The notes beneath the pieces are model-generated. The model was not told the DNA's origin and did not search any database. It saw nothing but the letters and a program-made list of their open reading frames with translations. Below are positions 28,564-37,217 of a stretch of DNA of 64,000 nucleotides, piece by piece. Position 1 is the stretch's first letter. Each line of letters opens with the position of its first letter. The position numbers and the translations under genes are program-made. The DNA comes from Thioclava pacifica DSM 10166 (GTDB taxonomy: Bacteria > Pseudomonadota > Alphaproteobacteria > Rhodobacterales > Rhodobacteraceae), in contig NZ_AUND01000023.1 of NCBI RefSeq assembly GCF_000714535.1, forward strand, positions 62,001 through 126,000, in the 5' to 3' direction.

Positions 28564-28663
28564 CGTTTCCTATCCGGCTTTGAGGGGCCAGATAGAGGAC
28601 AGAGCCCCTTGCGGCAATGGCATGCGACAATCCGTGCCGCCCCGGGCAGCCTTCGGGACAAAG

Positions 28664-28696
28664 AAAAACCGCCCGGGCACGAGGCCCGAACGGCTT
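28664..28696 (-). terminator. intrinsic terminator of the lipoprotein gene
   Basis: On the minus strand GCCGTTCGGGC and GCCCGGGCGGT pair over 11 positions, including G-U pairs, with a 5-nt loop, and are followed by TTTTTC. It lies 25 bp after the lipoprotein stop. Confidence 0.8.
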
Positions 28697-28720
28697 TCGA
28701 GGGTTATCTGTCGCGGGGCC

Positions 28721-28984
28721 TTAGCAGGGCGCGATATACTCGCGGCCATAGGCGTCACGATAGCGGCACTGGCCCGGCTGGTTGGCGGCACCGATGAGTG
28801 CGCCCGCCGCGGTGCCCACGGCTGCGCCGAGTGCCGCACCTTCGAGGCGATCGCCGTCATCGGAGACGGCGGCACCGATTGCGGCGCCAGCCACACCGCC
28901 GGTCACGGCGGACTGATTTTCGGGGGTCATCTGGCAGGCGGCAACGCTCGCCGTGAGCGGCAGAACAAGCAGGATCTTCTTCAT
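28721..28984 (-). CDS. small glycine-zipper lipoprotein
   Basis: The 87-residue product begins MKKILLVLPLTASVAAC, a type II signal peptide with lipid-accepting Cys17, so the mature protein is about 70 residues. Two glycine-zipper helices follow (GGVAGAAIGAAVSD and GAALGAAVGTAAGALIGAA), as in SlyB/YMGG-type outer-membrane lipoproteins. The C-terminus QCRYRDAYGREYIAPC has two cysteines and aromatic residues typical of these proteins. No precise function is known; membrane integrity is the usual guess. The gene stands alone with its own terminator. Confidence 0.85.
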   Translation of the reverse strand: MKKILLVLPLTASVAACQMTPENQSAVTGGVAGAAIGAAVSDDGDRLEGAALGAAVGTAAGALIGAANQPGQCRYRDAYGREYIAPC

Positions 28985-29178
28985 GGAACACGTCTCCCTT
29001 GAGTGTCAGTCTGCCCTCTAAACGTCGCTCGAGAGAGCCTTGTTCCATCCCGGTTCAATTTCTCGCGCGTCATTCGTGACCGGGAGGAGTTGCAGCCTAG
29101 GCTTGACAGAGCGGCCCGGTTTCGCGTCTTGCATGCGCTGACGCGCCCGCGCGCGCCCGCAAAGAAAGGCCCGAACCG

Positions 29179-30831
29179 ATGACCTCCTCCGCCTGGCGCG
29201 TTCCACTGATCTGCGCGCTCGTTACCTTCGCCCTTGCCGCGACCGCGCTGATGATCATGCGCCCGCTGATGGCGATCGACGAGACGCGTTATCTTACCGT
29301 CGCCTGGGAGATGTGGACGGGCGGCTCCAAGATTGTTCCGCATCTCAATGGCGGGATCTACAGTGACAAGCCGCCGCTGCTGTTCTGGCTGATCAACCTC
29401 GTCTGGGGTGTGTTCGGCCAAAGCGAATGGATCGCTCGGCTGGTCGCGCCCTTCTTCGGTTTGTTGTCTGTCTGGCTGGTGGCGGTGCTCGCGCGCAAGC
29501 TCTGGCCCGAGGCGCCTGAGCGCGCGGGACTGGCCGCGCTGATCCTCGCCACGACCGGGGTTTTCCTGATCTTCGGCTCGACGACGATGTTCGACACGAT
29601 GCTGACGGCGGCGACGCTGATGGGAATGATCGCGATCTGGGGGCTCAAGGACGGGTTGCGTGCCGGGCCGGTGATCGGGCTCGGGATTGCGCTCGGTCTC
29701 GGGGTTCTGGCCAAGGGGCCGGTAATCCTCGTGCATGTCATGCCCGCAGCACTGCTGATGCCGCTTTGGGCGCACGGAGAGGGGCGTCCGGCGCTCAAGG
29801 GTTGGTATGGGCGGATCGGGGTGGCTTTCCTCATCGGATTCGCACTCGTGCTTTTCTGGCTTGGCCCGGCGGTGGTACTGGGCGGCGCGGAATATCGCGA
29901 GCAGATCCTGTGGAAGCAAAGCGCGGGCCGCATGGTCGAGAGCTTTGCCCATGGTCGTCCGATCTGGTTCTTTATCGCGCTTCTGCCCGCCTATCTCTGG
30001 CCCTGGGGCTGGAGCCGCGCGGGGCTGGCGGCGCTCAAGCCCTCGCATCTTTGGGCCGATGCGGGCTCGCGTCTCGTGACGATCTGGGCGGTGACGGCCC
30101 TGATCTCCTTTTCGCTGATCTCGGGCAAGCAGGCCCATTACCTTTTGCCTGAACTTCCGGCGCTGGCGCTGCTGCTGTCGGGAATGCTGCCCACGGCCGA
30201 GCGCCGGATGCGGGCGCTTCGGCTGTTCTGGCTTCTGCCCGGCATCCTCGTCGCGATCGGCGCTGTCGCGGTGCATTTCGGTGCTTTCCCGGAACTTCCC
30301 GATGGCTCTGGCTCGTGGCTTTTCCTGATCGTGGGGCTGGTGATCCTCGCCCTCGCGGGAATCGTTGCGATGCGTGCCCGTGAAGGCTGGCGCGCCGAGG
30401 CGTTTGTTGCGCCGCTGGTGCTGGTGGCGATCCAGGCGATGCTCTGGCAGATCCTGTGGTCGGTCTATGACACGCGCCCGATCGCCGAGTTGATCGCCTC
30501 GCATTCCGATCATGGCGTGGCAACGACCGATGGCAATTACGCAGGCCAGTTCTCCTATGTGGCGCGGCTCGAGACGCCGGTGACGGTGCTCACCGGGGAT
30601 GGCGCGCTTGAGAACTGGATGGCCGCGCATCCGGGTGGATTGGTCCTCGCGCCGAAAGCGCTCGATGGAGTGTCTGGTCTTGGCGAGATCGCCGAGCGTC
30701 ATTTCCGCCAGCGCGACTGGAGGCTCTACCAGGTAGCGGGGGCGCAAGCGCTTCCTGAGCAGGGAGGCGATGCTCCTGTCGCACCCGCAACGGTCACCCC
30801 CGAAACCGCCGCACCCGCGCCTGCGAACTGA
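29179..30831 (+). CDS. ArnT-like glycosyltransferase (GT83/PMT family), membrane
   Basis: This 550-residue polytopic protein resembles ArnT and dolichol-mannosyltransferase-like enzymes, which move sugars from polyprenyl-phosphate donors to lipid A or proteins at the periplasmic face. The first loop holds DETRYLTVAWEM (about 34-45), with the acidic DE that acts in catalysis. SDKPPLLFWLINL near 61 is the family's second block. About eleven to twelve hydrophobic segments follow, and the C-terminus is a proline/alanine tail. No arnBCDEF genes are nearby, so the sugar and acceptor are unknown. It is divergent from the lipoprotein gene. Confidence 0.85.
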   Translation: MTSSAWRVPLICALVTFALAATALMIMRPLMAIDETRYLTVAWEMWTGGSKIVPHLNGGIYSDKPPLLFWLINLVWGVFGQSEWIARLVAPFFGLLSVWLVAVLARKLWPEAPERAGLAALILATTGVFLIFGSTTMFDTMLTAATLMGMIAIWGLKDGLRAGPVIGLGIALGLGVLAKGPVILVHVMPAALLMPLWAHGEGRPALKGWYGRIGVAFLIGFALVLFWLGPAVVLGGAEYREQILWKQSAGRMVESFAHGRPIWFFIALLPAYLWPWGWSRAGLAALKPSHLWADAGSRLVTIWAVTALISFSLISGKQAHYLLPELPALALLLSGMLPTAERRMRALRLFWLLPGILVAIGAVAVHFGAFPELPDGSGSWLFLIVGLVILALAGIVAMRAREGWRAEAFVAPLVLVAIQAMLWQILWSVYDTRPIAELIASHSDHGVATTDGNYAGQFSYVARLETPVTVLTGDGALENWMAAHPGGLVLAPKALDGVSGLGEIAERHFRQRDWRLYQVAGAQALPEQGGDAPVAPATVTPETAAPAPAN

Positions 30832-30849
30832 GGCCCGCGAACTGAGCCG

Positions 30850-30887
30850 GAAAAAAATCACGCCCGAAGCGAGTGCTCCGGGCGTGA
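30850..30887 (-). terminator. intrinsic terminator of the htrA-type gene
   Basis: TCACGCCCG and CGGGCGTGA make a 9-bp stem with a 12-nt loop. On the minus strand a TTTTTTT run follows, 23 bp after the protease stop. The plus strand has no T-run. Confidence 0.88.
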
Positions 30888-30910
30888 CCTCAGACCGATA
30901 GACTGGGGGA

Positions 30911-32071
30911 TTATCCTTGCGTCTTCTCGGTGGGCCGCTCATCGAGAGTGACGGAGAGCGTGAGCGGCTTGTTCGCGCGCAGCAACGAGAGTTTCACTTC
31001 GGTGCCCGGTTCGTCCGAGCCAATTGCGCGGGTCAGGTCGCGCGGCGCCTTCATCGGCTTGCCATCAACGGCGACGATGATGTCACCGCGCTTCAGGCCC
31101 GCTTTCTTGGCCGGGGTGTCGTCGGAGACATCGGCCACCAGCACGCCTTCGGGTTTGTCGAGGCCGAGCGCGGCAGCGATATCGTCGCTCACCGGTTGGA
31201 TCGAGACACCGAGGAAGCCGCGCTTGACCGTGCCTTCATCCTGAAGATCGGCCACGACCGATTTGATCGTGTCGGAGGGTACCGAGAAACCGATCCCGAC
31301 CGAGCCGCCGGTGGGCGACAGGATCGCGGTGTTCATGCCGATCACCTCGCCATCCGCGTCGAAGAGCGGACCGCCCGAGTTGCCCTTGTTGATCGCCGCG
31401 TCGGTCTGGATGTAGTTGTCGAACGGACCCGATTGCAGGTCGCGGCCCTTGGCCGAGACAATCCCGGTCGACACCGACGTGCCCAGACCGAACGGGTTGC
31501 CGATCGCCACCACGGGCTCACCGACCTCGGCCTTGTCCGAGTCGCCAAAGCCCACGGTTTGCAGATCCTTGTCGGTATCGACCTTGATCAGAGCGATGTC
31601 GGTGGCCTTGTCCACGCCGATCACCTTCGCATCCATGCTGGTGCCATCCGAGAAGGTGACCTTCACGCTTTCGGCGCCATCGACCACATGGGCGTTGGTG
31701 ACGATATGGCCGTCCTTCTCGATGACGAAGCCGGTGCCGAGCCCGGTGATCTCGGGTCGTTGCATCTGCTGACCCTGACCGTTCGGGCCGCCGTTCGGCA
31801 TCGGCATGCCGAAACGGCGCGAGAAGAACTCGAAGGGGAAGTCCTGCGGCATGCCCATCTGGGCCATTTCCTGATCGTCAGCCTGCTTCTTGATCTCGAT
31901 GGTGACGACGGCGGGCATCACCTTCTTCACCAGATCAACAGTGTTGGTGAAAGTCTCGGCCGAAGCCATGTTCGGCGCAAGCACCAGACCGCTCGTCGCA
32001 ACCGAGCCCGCCCCGATCATGGCGGTGACCGCCAGGGTGCGCAGCAGACGGGTTTTGCGAATGTCCTGCAT
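30911..32071 (-). CDS. periplasmic serine endoprotease, HtrA/DegP family, single PDZ
   Basis: This is a trypsin-like protease for misfolded envelope proteins. The catalytic triad is His128 (VTNAHVVDG), Asp158 (KATDIALIKV) and Ser232 (NKGNSGGPLFD). The N-terminus (about 1-38) is a signal peptide or anchor, and residues 60-108 form a methionine/proline/glycine-rich loop like the DegP LA loop. Only one PDZ domain follows (about 285-370), so it is closer in layout to DegS/HhoB than to two-PDZ DegP. ATG at 32071 gives 386 residues. It is divergent from a two-component operon. Confidence 0.93.
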   Translation of the reverse strand: MQDIRKTRLLRTLAVTAMIGAGSVATSGLVLAPNMASAETFTNTVDLVKKVMPAVVTIEIKKQADDQEMAQMGMPQDFPFEFFSRRFGMPMPNGGPNGQGQQMQRPEITGLGTGFVIEKDGHIVTNAHVVDGAESVKVTFSDGTSMDAKVIGVDKATDIALIKVDTDKDLQTVGFGDSDKAEVGEPVVAIGNPFGLGTSVSTGIVSAKGRDLQSGPFDNYIQTDAAINKGNSGGPLFDADGEVIGMNTAILSPTGGSVGIGFSVPSDTIKSVVADLQDEGTVKRGFLGVSIQPVSDDIAAALGLDKPEGVLVADVSDDTPAKKAGLKRGDIIVAVDGKPMKAPRDLTRAIGSDEPGTEVKLSLLRANKPLTLSVTLDERPTEKTQG

Positions 32072-32236
32072 CTCTCTCTCCTTTATGACAGGGATGCATC
32101 CCATCTTGGGGCCTAGCCTGTCAGGGACTCTGCGGGAAGATTGCAGCCGTGTAATCCTTTTCACCTTTGGGCGAGCGGGGCGTGACTTGTGCGCCTTCAG
32201 CAGCCACTTATGTCGGGCAACGAGGAAGAAGACGCG

Positions 32237-32908
32237 ATGAAGCTCCTGCTGATCGAAGATGATGTGACGACGGCCGATTACGTCACGCGCGGGCTGCGCG
32301 AGGAAGGGCACACGGTCGATCACCTCGCCAATGGGCGCGAGGGGCTGACCCAGGCGCTCGCGGGGGACTATGACGTGATGATCGTGGACCGGATGCTGCC
32401 CGAGCTCGATGGTCTGTCGATCGTGCGTGCGGTTCGCGCGGCAAAGGTTGCGACGCCGGTGATCTTTCTCACGGCAATCGGCGGCGTGGATGACCGGATC
32501 GAGGGGCTCAATGCGGGTGGCGACGACTATCTCGTGAAGCCGTTTGCCTTCGGAGAGCTTTCGGCAAGGCTCGCGGCGCTGGCGCGACGACCGCAGGCAC
32601 AGGCCGAGCAGGTGGTACTGGAGGCCGGCGATCTGAAGATGGACCTGATCGCGCGGCGCGTGACGCGGGCGGGCCAGGAGATCGACCTTCTGCCGCGCGA
32701 ATTCGCGTTGCTGGAGTTTCTGTTGCGCCGCAAGGGTCGGGTGCAGACCCGCACGATGTTGCTTGAAGGGGTGTGGGATCTGAATTTCGACCCGCAGACC
32801 AATGTCGTCGAGACCCACATCTCGCGGCTCAGAAACAAGATCGACAAGCCGTTCGAGCGTGACCTCATCCATACCGTGCGCGGCGCGGGCTACCGGATTG
32901 AGGGCTGA
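32237..32908 (+). CDS. response regulator transcription factor, OmpR family
   Basis: Residues 1-115 are a receiver domain with acidic pair Glu7-Asp8-Asp9, phospho-acceptor Asp51 in MIVDRMLPELDGL and Lys near 100 in YLVKPFAF. Residues 130-223 form a winged-helix DNA-binding domain ending THISRLRNKIDKPF...VRGAGYRI. ATG at 32237 has GAGGAAGA upstream and gives 223 residues. It overlaps the kinase gene by one base (TGATG). The divergent gene encodes an HtrA protease, so an envelope-stress role is plausible, but no ligand is known. Confidence 0.93.
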   Translation: MKLLLIEDDVTTADYVTRGLREEGHTVDHLANGREGLTQALAGDYDVMIVDRMLPELDGLSIVRAVRAAKVATPVIFLTAIGGVDDRIEGLNAGGDDYLVKPFAFGELSARLAALARRPQAQAEQVVLEAGDLKMDLIARRVTRAGQEIDLLPREFALLEFLLRRKGRVQTRTMLLEGVWDLNFDPQTNVVETHISRLRNKIDKPFERDLIHTVRGAGYRIEG

Positions 32909-34272
32909 TGACGGGTCGGCTCAACCGCGCGGCGATCCTCGCCTCGACGCCGCTGCGGCAGGCGCTCGGACTGATGGGGATCGTCTTCGCGATCCTGCTG
33001 GTCACGCTGGGCTTTGCCTATGTGGCGCTGCGCACCTCGACGGAGGATGCGATCCAGGCCGATCTGAAGCAGCAGACGGCGGTGTTTCAGGTTGCCGCCA
33101 ATCCCGAGACGCTCTCGGTGATCGTCTCGGCCGAGGCACGCGCCTCCGACCCGTCCGAGCGCGCCATCGCCTTCGTGCTGCCCGACGGGCGGCAAGTCGG
33201 CAATGTTCGGGTGGTTCACCAAGGCGACCAATGGGTTGTCTCGCGCCACCCCGATTTCGAGCCGCTCTCGAAACATGGCTATTTCACCCTGACCATGCCG
33301 CTCGCGGGTGGTCTGCTTGTGATCGGAGAAAGCCGCGCGCCGATTGCCGAACTGACCTCGACTTTTCTCGCGATCCTCGTCTTTTCGTTTGTTCCCTCGC
33401 TTCTCATCTCAGCCGCCTATGGCGCCTGGGCGGGGATGCGGGCGCGCAGACGGGTGAGCGCGATCGAAGAGACGCTCGATCAGCTGACCGAGGGGCGGCT
33501 TGAGGCACGGGTGCCCGAGGATGGGGTGAAATCGGCGCGCGGGGATGACCTCGCGCGGATCGGTGCACGGCTGAACGTCATGGCCGAGACGCAGGAAGCG
33601 ACGGTCGCGGCGCTGCGGCAGGTCTCGGCTGATATCGCCCACGATCTGAAAACGCCGATGCAGCGGATATCGGTCCTGCTGTCGGAGCTGCGCGACAGCT
33701 TGCCCGAGGGCGAGGCACGCGAGCTGGCCGAGCGCGCGGGCATCGAAGCAGAGGGCGCGGTCGCGGTTTTTCACTCGCTCCTGCGCATCGCGCAGATCGA
33801 GGGGGGCAGCCCGAAATCACGGTTTTCCTCTGTCGAACTGGGGGCGTTGGCCAGCGACATCACGGAACTTTACGAGGCATCGGCGGAGGAGGCGGGCGGC
33901 ACGCTCAGCCTGTCCCGCCCGGATGGAGACTTCACCGTTCAAGGCGACCGTGGGCTGCTCGGCCAGATGCTGTCGAACCTGATCGAGAACGCGATCCGCC
34001 ATGCCGGGCCCGAGCCGCAGATCCGGGTCGAGTTGGCGCGGCGTGCAGGGCGCGTGAATCTCGTCGTGCGCGATCATGGGCCGGGTATTCCCGAGCAGGA
34101 ACGCGCGAAGGTGCTGCGGCGGCTCTATCGGCTGGAGCGGTCCCGCACCACGCCGGGCAACGGGCTGGGGCTGGCGCTGGTACAGGCGGTGGCTGGGCTG
34201 CACGAGACTGAGCTGAACCTTGGCGACAATCACCCCGGCCTGTCCGTGACGCTGAGCTTCCCCGCCCCGTGA
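32908..34272 (+). CDS. sensor histidine kinase
   Basis: This is a 454-residue membrane kinase. TM1 (about 18-40), a periplasmic region of about 105 residues, TM2 (about 150-172) and HAMP precede the H-box VSADIAHDLKTPMQR with His245. N-box QMLSNLIENAIRHA and G-box VRDHGPGIPEQERAKVLRRLYRLERS, then GNGLGLALVQAV, complete the ATPase. It is the cognate kinase of the overlapping response regulator. Architecture resembles QseC/PmrB-like kinases; the signal is unknown. Confidence 0.93.
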   Translation: MTGRLNRAAILASTPLRQALGLMGIVFAILLVTLGFAYVALRTSTEDAIQADLKQQTAVFQVAANPETLSVIVSAEARASDPSERAIAFVLPDGRQVGNVRVVHQGDQWVVSRHPDFEPLSKHGYFTLTMPLAGGLLVIGESRAPIAELTSTFLAILVFSFVPSLLISAAYGAWAGMRARRRVSAIEETLDQLTEGRLEARVPEDGVKSARGDDLARIGARLNVMAETQEATVAALRQVSADIAHDLKTPMQRISVLLSELRDSLPEGEARELAERAGIEAEGAVAVFHSLLRIAQIEGGSPKSRFSSVELGALASDITELYEASAEEAGGTLSLSRPDGDFTVQGDRGLLGQMLSNLIENAIRHAGPEPQIRVELARRAGRVNLVVRDHGPGIPEQERAKVLRRLYRLERSRTTPGNGLGLALVQAVAGLHETELNLGDNHPGLSVTLSFPAP

Positions 34273-34319
34273 AATTCCTCGGGACGGCTGGCTGAACGCG
34301 AAAGCGGGCTCAGAATGAA

Positions 34320-34348
34320 AGAACCCGCGCCCTCCCGAGCGCGGGTTT
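34320..34348. terminator. bidirectional intrinsic terminator
   Basis: AACCCGCGC and GCGCGGGTT form a 9-bp perfect stem with an 8-nt loop between the convergent histidine kinase and ccr genes. T residues flank both sides. Confidence 0.85.
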
Positions 34349-34371
34349 CACTCTGAAGACCAGGCGCATCA

Positions 34372-35664
34372 TTACGCCTTGGGGCCAGCCTCCAGTGCGT
34401 CCTCGAAGGTGCGCAGCCCGGTTTTCGGGGCCTGCACCAGCACGGCCATGTTGCCGGGCTTGTGTTCGTTGCGCAGCATCTTGGTATGCGCCTGCGGGAT
34501 CTGATCCCACGGGAAGACTTCGGACATGCAGGGGTCCAGACGGCGCTCGATCATCAGCTTGTTGGCCGACGACGCCTGCTTGAGGTTCGCGAAGTGCGAG
34601 CCCTGAAGGCGCTTCTGGTGCATCCACATGTAGCGCACGTCGAAGGTGCAGTTGAAGCCCGAGGTGCCTGCGCAGATCACCACGATCCCGCCCTTCTTCA
34701 CGATCAGGGTCGAGACCGGGAAAGTCGCCTCGCCGGGGTGTTCGAAGACCATGTCCACGTTCACGCCCTTGCCGGTGATGTCCCAGATCGCCTTGCCGAA
34801 CTTGCGCGCTTCTTTCAGCCACGCGTTATATTCGGGCGTGTTGACGGTCGGCAGCTGACCCCAGCATTTGAAGTCCTTGCGATTGATCACGCCCTTGGCG
34901 CCCTGATCCATCACGAACTGACGCTTGCTCTCGTCCGAGATCACGCCGATCGCGTTGGCACCGGCAGTGTTTGCCAGCTGGATTGCGTAGGAGCCAAGGC
35001 CGCCCGAGGCACCCCAGACCAGCACATTCTGGCCGGGCTTGAGCTCGTGCGGGTGGTGGCCGAACAGCATCCGGTAGGCGGTGGCCAGCGTCAGCGTGTA
35101 GCAAGCGCTCTCTTCCCAGGTCAGGTGCTTGGGACGCGGCATGAGCTGCTGCGCCTGCACACGGGTGAATTGCGAGAACGAGCCGTCATGGGTCTCATAG
35201 CCCCAGATGCGCTGGCTGGGCGAGAACATCGGGTCGCCGCCGTTGCACTCCTCGTCGTCGCCATCGTCCTGGTTGCAGTGGATCACCACCTCGTCGCCGA
35301 CTTTCCAGCGCTTAACCTTGTCGCCCACCTTCCACACGATGCCCGCGGCATCCGAACCGGCGATGTGATAGGGCTGCTTGTGGCCGTCGAAGGGCGAGAT
35401 CGGAACGCCGAGACCGGCCCAGACGCCGTTATAGTTCACGCCTGCGGCCATCACGAGGACGAGCACTTCGTGGCTGTCGATCTCCCAGGTGTCGACAACT
35501 TCCTGCTGGAACGACTGTTCGGGTTCGCCGTGGCGCTCGCGACGGATCGCCCAAGCGTACATTTTCTTCGGGACATAGCCGAGGGGCGGCATCTCGCCGA
35601 TCTCGTAAAGGTCCTTCTCCGGCGCGTCGTAGGGCGCGATCCCGGTTTCCTGATCAAGGGCCAT
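34372..35664 (-). CDS. ccr: crotonyl-CoA carboxylase/reductase
   Basis: Ccr carries out NADPH-dependent reductive carboxylation of crotonyl-CoA to ethylmalonyl-CoA, the key step of the ethylmalonyl-CoA pathway for acetyl-CoA assimilation without isocitrate lyase. The 430-residue protein is in the zinc-independent MDR family. The NADPH motif WGASGGLGSYAIQLA is near residue 213. The CO2-pocket asparagine lies in AAGVNYNGVWAG, the Glu in GYETHDGSFSQF and the histidine in MWMHQKRLQGSHFAN. A RamB-like motif precedes the gene. ecm lies 1.5 kb away in the opposite direction. Confidence 0.96.
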   Translation of the reverse strand: MALDQETGIAPYDAPEKDLYEIGEMPPLGYVPKKMYAWAIRRERHGEPEQSFQQEVVDTWEIDSHEVLVLVMAAGVNYNGVWAGLGVPISPFDGHKQPYHIAGSDAAGIVWKVGDKVKRWKVGDEVVIHCNQDDGDDEECNGGDPMFSPSQRIWGYETHDGSFSQFTRVQAQQLMPRPKHLTWEESACYTLTLATAYRMLFGHHPHELKPGQNVLVWGASGGLGSYAIQLANTAGANAIGVISDESKRQFVMDQGAKGVINRKDFKCWGQLPTVNTPEYNAWLKEARKFGKAIWDITGKGVNVDMVFEHPGEATFPVSTLIVKKGGIVVICAGTSGFNCTFDVRYMWMHQKRLQGSHFANLKQASSANKLMIERRLDPCMSEVFPWDQIPQAHTKMLRNEHKPGNMAVLVQAPKTGLRTFEDALEAGPKA

Positions 35665-36239
35665 GGCTCTCTCCTGTTCAAATCTCGCCGCGCCGCAGAA
35701 TCGGGGCGGGTTGGACAGGAGAGTTACGCAGGCCCGCGCAACTTTGCAATAGGCGTTACGTCTAATTTTGAAATATTATGTCTCCGCCGATTTCGGGGTG
35801 CGGGCGCGTCCCTCTCATATCCTTGCGAGCTTCGAGAGCGCGACCGTCTTTGGCTTCGCGTCGCACAAGGAGTGCCGGTGGACGTGGCAGGCGTGCGGCT
35901 TCGGAGACGGGCGCGCTCGCGCGGTGGCGCGCTTTCTTTTCCCTGCCAGATCCAGATTTTTCGGCCTGGTGACCAAGTTTCGTTACGTCCACGGCCGTCT
36001 CGACGACGATGCGCCAACGCCGTGTCGCGGCAGGATTGGAACCGCCCGCGGTCTGCTCGCGAAGTCTCTAAGGGCGGGAGAGAGCCATCTCCGGGGCGGG
36101 GTGATCGGCAGTTTCAAACCGCTCTCCCGCGATCTCTGCCCCAATCTAACCCGCTCATCTGGGCTTGCGGCCTGTTGCATTGGTCTCAGCCGCTGCGACG
36201 CAGCGTAATTTCCTGCTCCGCCGCGGCGCAACGCGTACC
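35665..36239. other. 575-bp region without a supported gene
   Basis: The longest gene-free stretch in the window. Short reading frames exist on both strands (for example plus 35768-36208) but lack a ribosome-binding site, recognisable motifs or normal composition. The ccr promoter side holds ACTTTGCAAT at 35741. Near the other end GCGGGAGAG at 36074-36082 and CTCTCCCGC at 36122-36130 are 9-bp inverted copies in a structured stretch, which could be part of an RNA or a decayed gene. I see no tRNA or known housekeeping RNA here. Confidence 0.6.
35741..35750 (+). promoter_or_regulatory. RamB-like motif ACTTTGCAAT upstream of ccr
   Basis: ACTTTGCAAT matches 9 of 10 bases of the ACTTTGCAAA core bound by RamB in corynebacteria, and RamB/PccR-type regulators of Rhodobacterales control short-chain acyl-CoA genes through TTTGCAA-type sites. 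It is about 77-86 bp before the ccr start codon, and GCGCAA directly abuts it. Confidence 0.45.
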
Positions 36240-37019
36240 TCAGCCGGGCTCGCCCATGCTGTCGGCGAGCTTTCGAATCGGCGCTTGATCGACCGCGATG
36301 ATCCCACGCCTCGGCCGGTCCAGATCGATGATGATGAAGACAAGCGCGACGATCAGAACCAGCATCGCGTAGATCGGCAGGCCCGGCTTCACCCCGCTTT
36401 CGCCCGAGCCGATGCCCAGAACCAGCCCGAGAATGATGAAGGTGCCATAGAGGAGAAACAGAACCGGCTCGGGCACATGGCGCTCGATCGCGGCGTCGCG
36501 CGCCGAGAGCTGGTCAATCATGTCGTTGAGCGAGGAGGTGAAGGACAGCGCCACCGGCCCGCCCGCATCACGCGCCGTTTTGGCCGAAAGCGTCCAAAGC
36601 TGATCGAAGGTCGTCTCGGCCAGCGTCACCAGCCCGGCGCGGCGTTTGACGTTCGAGGCTGGCACCTCGCCCGCCTGCGCGCGCAGACGTGCATATTGGA
36701 TAAGAAGATTGCGAGCCTCGGGCTGAACGTCTTCAGGCAGAAGCTGAACCCGCAGCCATGCTGTGCCAATCGCATTGGCCTCGTCGACGACCGCCTGGCT
36801 GCGTGCGTCGAACCGCCCAAGCGCCAGAGAGAATGTGAAACCCAGAAGCAGGCCGAGAATCGCGAGCAGTGAGCCTTGCACCGCCAGCGTCTGAGCCTTG
36901 CTCTCGTCACTGTGGGCGTGGCGCCGCGCGCCGCTCCACGTACGGCCCAAGATCATGGCAAGCACCATGGAAATGAGCAAAACAACAGCGATCACGCCAG
37001 AATTCAAACCATACATCAT
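36240..37019 (-). CDS. membrane protein, DUF4239 (bestrophin-like domain)
   Basis: The 259-residue protein resembles the DUF4239 family. TM1 is near residues 5-25 and TM2 near 50-68 (SLLAILGLLLGFTFSLALGRF). The signature DEANAIGTAWLRVQLLPE follows near 78, then a soluble helical section and two C-terminal helices (about 190-235). Family members are called bestrophin-like and may be ion channels, but evidence is thin. ATG at 37019 has GGGAG 8 nt upstream; ATG at 37043 is an alternative. It lies between ccr and ecm without a clear link to them. Confidence 0.75.
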   Translation of the reverse strand: MMYGLNSGVIAVVLLISMVLAMILGRTWSGARRHAHSDESKAQTLAVQGSLLAILGLLLGFTFSLALGRFDARSQAVVDEANAIGTAWLRVQLLPEDVQPEARNLLIQYARLRAQAGEVPASNVKRRAGLVTLAETTFDQLWTLSAKTARDAGGPVALSFTSSLNDMIDQLSARDAAIERHVPEPVLFLLYGTFIILGLVLGIGSGESGVKPGLPIYAMLVLIVALVFIIIDLDRPRRGIIAVDQAPIRKLADSMGEPG

Positions 37020-37169
37020 GTCGCGCACTCCCAAGGGTGTCATCCCGACGCCGTTCCACAGCGAGGCTCTACCGTATATCGCAACGCTGCGGCAGGAGGG
37101 AATTTCCGACCAATTGCCGCATCGCAGCGAATTGACAGGATCACAAACTTCAATTTAAACCGTGTCAGC

Positions 37170-37186
37170 GCGCAACAATATTGCGC
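37170..37186. promoter_or_regulatory. inverted repeat GCGCAA-N5-TTGCGC upstream of ecm
   Basis: A perfect 6-bp inverted repeat lies 31-48 bp before the ecm start. Its GCGCAA half is also found next to the ACTTTGCAAT motif upstream of ccr, so both ethylmalonyl-CoA pathway genes may share a regulator. Spacing differs between the two sites. Confidence 0.4.
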
Positions 37187-37217
37187 AAACGAGATTCGCA
37201 AGCCGATGGAGGCCGCC

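Noticed and set aside
28564-28720. FNR-type site before cydD
   Set aside because: No stretch approaches TTGAT-N4-ATCAA; the only good site in the cluster is before cydA.
35768-36208. 146-codon plus-strand frame in the ccr upstream gap
   Set aside because: No ribosome-binding site, no recognised motif, composition unlike neighbours, and it includes the inverted-repeat stretch. Not called as a gene.
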